DNA of 64,000 nt, taken from the NCBI GenBank assembly GCA_965229565.1, contig OZ245888.1, positions 1,426,001 to 1,490,000 on the forward strand. Reading direction: 5' to 3'. Source of the DNA: JANQNX01 sp040217095. GTDB taxonomy: Bacteria > Pseudomonadota > Gammaproteobacteria > Eutrophobiales > Eutrophobiaceae. Positions 62,690 to 64,000 of this stretch are shown piece after piece. The notes under the pieces are model-generated. The model saw only the letters and a list, made by a program, of their open reading frames with translations. It did no database searches and was not told the origin of the DNA. How positions within the stretch are numbered: the stretch's first letter is position 1; every line of letters starts with the position of its first letter. Position numbers and translations under genes: made by a program.

Positions 62690-64000
62690 ATGACGATCCA
62701 GGTTGTACTGAAACACAAGACTGAATACCACTTCGACAAACTTGTAAATTTGTCGCCTCACGTAATCCGTTTACGCCCGGCACAACATTGCCGTACTCCA
62801 ATCCAGGCCTATTCCCTAAAGGTTGAACCAAAACAGCACTTTATCAACTGGCAACAGGATCCTTTCGGCAACTACCTGGCGCGGTTTGTTTTCCCGGAAA
62901 AAGCACAGGCCCTGAAAATTGATGTAGAACTGATCGCGGACATGACCGTGATAAACCCGTTTGATTTTTTCCTGGAAGAAGAGTTTGAAACCTATCCCTA
63001 TGAATACGACAAGGATTTAAAACGCGATCTTAACCCTTACCTGGAAATACGCGAAGACGGCAAGTTGTTAACTGAATGGCTGGCCGAAGTCGATCGCAGT
63101 GAATGCGCTATCGTTGATTTCCTGGTAGGCCTGAACCAGAGGCTAAACCGTGACATCAACTATAACGTGCGCATGGAACCGGGGGTGCAAACCTGTGAGG
63201 AAACGCTGAAGATAAAATCAGGTTCCTGCCGTGACACTGCATGGTTATTAATACAGATACTCAGACACCTGGGCTTGGCGGCGCGTTTCGTGTCCGGCTA
63301 CCTCGTACAACTCACTGCCGATGTGAAGGCACTGGATGGTCCATCGGGTCCGGCCAATGACTTTACCGACCTGCATGCTTGGGCCGAAGTATATTTACCC
63401 GGCGCAGGCTGGGTGGGACTGGATCCCACATCCGGTTTGTTTGCAGGTGAAGGTCATATCCCGCTTGCATGTACACCTCATCCCAGCACGGCGGCGCCAG
63501 TTACCGGTGCCACCGATCCTTGTGTGGTGACGTTTAAACACAAAAACGTAGTTGAAAGATTTCATGAAGACCCAAGGGTCACCAAACCTTTTAGCGATAC
63601 CCAATGGCAGTCAGTCATGCGCATTGGTACCGAAGTTGACAAAGAGCTTGAGGAAGCAGATGTTCGCCTGACCATGGGTGGTGAACCTACTTTTGTTTCC
63701 ATTGATGACATGGAAGGTGCGGAATGGAATGACGCCGCGCTTGGTGATGACAAAAGACGCCTTGCCGAAAAATTGTTGTTCAGACTCAAGGATCAGTTTG
63801 CCGCTGGAGGATTGGTCCATTTTGGACAGGGTAAATGGTATCCGGGCGAGCCGTTACCTCGCTGGGCGCTGTCCCTGATCTGGCGTAAGGACGGCAAGGC
63901 AGTCTGGAATAACCAGGATTTGATTTCCAGCCAGGATGCCGAGGCATCCTGTAGTCAGGATGATGCAAGAAAATTCGTCCTGCAGCTGGCAGATGAACTG
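62690..64000 (+). CDS. Transglutaminase-like / DUF2126 protein, 3' end outside window
   Basis: The frame is open for 437 codons to the right edge. A Bact_transglu_N domain (VVLKHKTEYHFDKLVNLSPH) starts the protein; the transglutaminase core has C180 (SGSCRDTAW), H229 (DLHAWAEVYLPG) and D245 (GLDPTSG), a full catalytic triad. From about residue 310 comes the DUF2126 start (VRLTMGGEPTFVSIDDMEGAEWN). Such proteins of about 1100 residues are encoded with Anbu, an alpha-E protein and a permuted ATP-grasp ligase, which may follow beyond the edge. No signal peptide. Confidence 0.9.
   Translation, partial: MTIQVVLKHKTEYHFDKLVNLSPHVIRLRPAQHCRTPIQAYSLKVEPKQHFINWQQDPFGNYLARFVFPEKAQALKIDVELIADMTVINPFDFFLEEEFETYPYEYDKDLKRDLNPYLEIREDGKLLTEWLAEVDRSECAIVDFLVGLNQRLNRDINYNVRMEPGVQTCEETLKIKSGSCRDTAWLLIQILRHLGLAARFVSGYLVQLTADVKALDGPSGPANDFTDLHAWAEVYLPGAGWVGLDPTSGLFAGEGHIPLACTPHPSTAAPVTGATDPCVVTFKHKNVVERFHEDPRVTKPFSDTQWQSVMRIGTEVDKELEEADVRLTMGGEPTFVSIDDMEGAEWNDAALGDDKRRLAEKLLFRLKDQFAAGGLVHFGQGKWYPGEPLPRWALSLIWRKDGKAVWNNQDLISSQDAEASCSQDDARKFVLQLADEL

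Overview
The window is a chromosomal segment of a Gammaproteobacterium. The evidence is the Pseudomonas/Vibrio-type flagellar order (fleQ, fleS-fleR, fliE to fliR, flhB, flhA, flhF, flhG, fliA, cheY-Z-A-B), the cluster amiC-mutL-miaA-hfq-hflX-hflK-hflC-hisZ-purA, and the neighbourhood ffs-dnaX-ybaB-recR. Base composition is moderate. I cannot name a genus. There are no phage, transposase or CRISPR genes. The mobile-like elements are a tRNA-linked direct repeat with a hairpin array and one MITE-like palindrome.

Region 1 (1-29998): flagella and chemotaxis. The tail of a FliT-like gene is followed by the master regulator fleQ, a near-perfect sigma-54 promoter, and one long run from fleS-fleR through fliE-K. 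A second, very similar sigma-54 promoter drives fliLMNOPQR-flhB-flhA-flhF-flhG-fliA-cheYZAB. A third sigma-54 promoter precedes a polar-localisation pair (ParC-like ATPase and ParP-like CheW protein), exactly where motCD would sit in Pseudomonas. A fourth precedes cheW, a conserved-looking 53-codon ORF and a DUF2802-type protein. An unrecognised two-TM protein lies on the opposite strand between parP and cheW.

Region 2 (30039-35606): tRNA-Ser(GGA), its terminator, a 66-bp direct repeat of the tRNA tail plus terminator, and six nearly end-to-end hairpins between the copies. Then come a BCCT transporter, a perfect FNR box at a class II position driving a MlaC-like and RND/MMPL pair, a MITE-like palindrome and the 4.5S SRP RNA.

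Region 3 (35714-46986): dnaX, ybaB, recR and a LOG-family gene on +. On the minus strand are an M48 protease, a small c-type cytochrome, a divergent DUF692/MNIO-type protein translationally coupled to a putative partner, and a 1442-residue eight-PAS GGDEF/EAL protein. The MNIO pair is the strongest candidate for an uncharacterised peptide- or protein-modifying system.

Region 4 (47100-64000): orn, nnrE-nnrD, tsaE, amiC, mutL (lacking the endonuclease motif), miaA, hfq, hflX, hflK, hflC, a DUF2065 protein, hisZ, purA and an LplT-like MFS protein. The window ends in an Anbu proteasome-like hydrolase followed by a transglutaminase/DUF2126 gene cut by the right edge; this cluster type still has no settled function.
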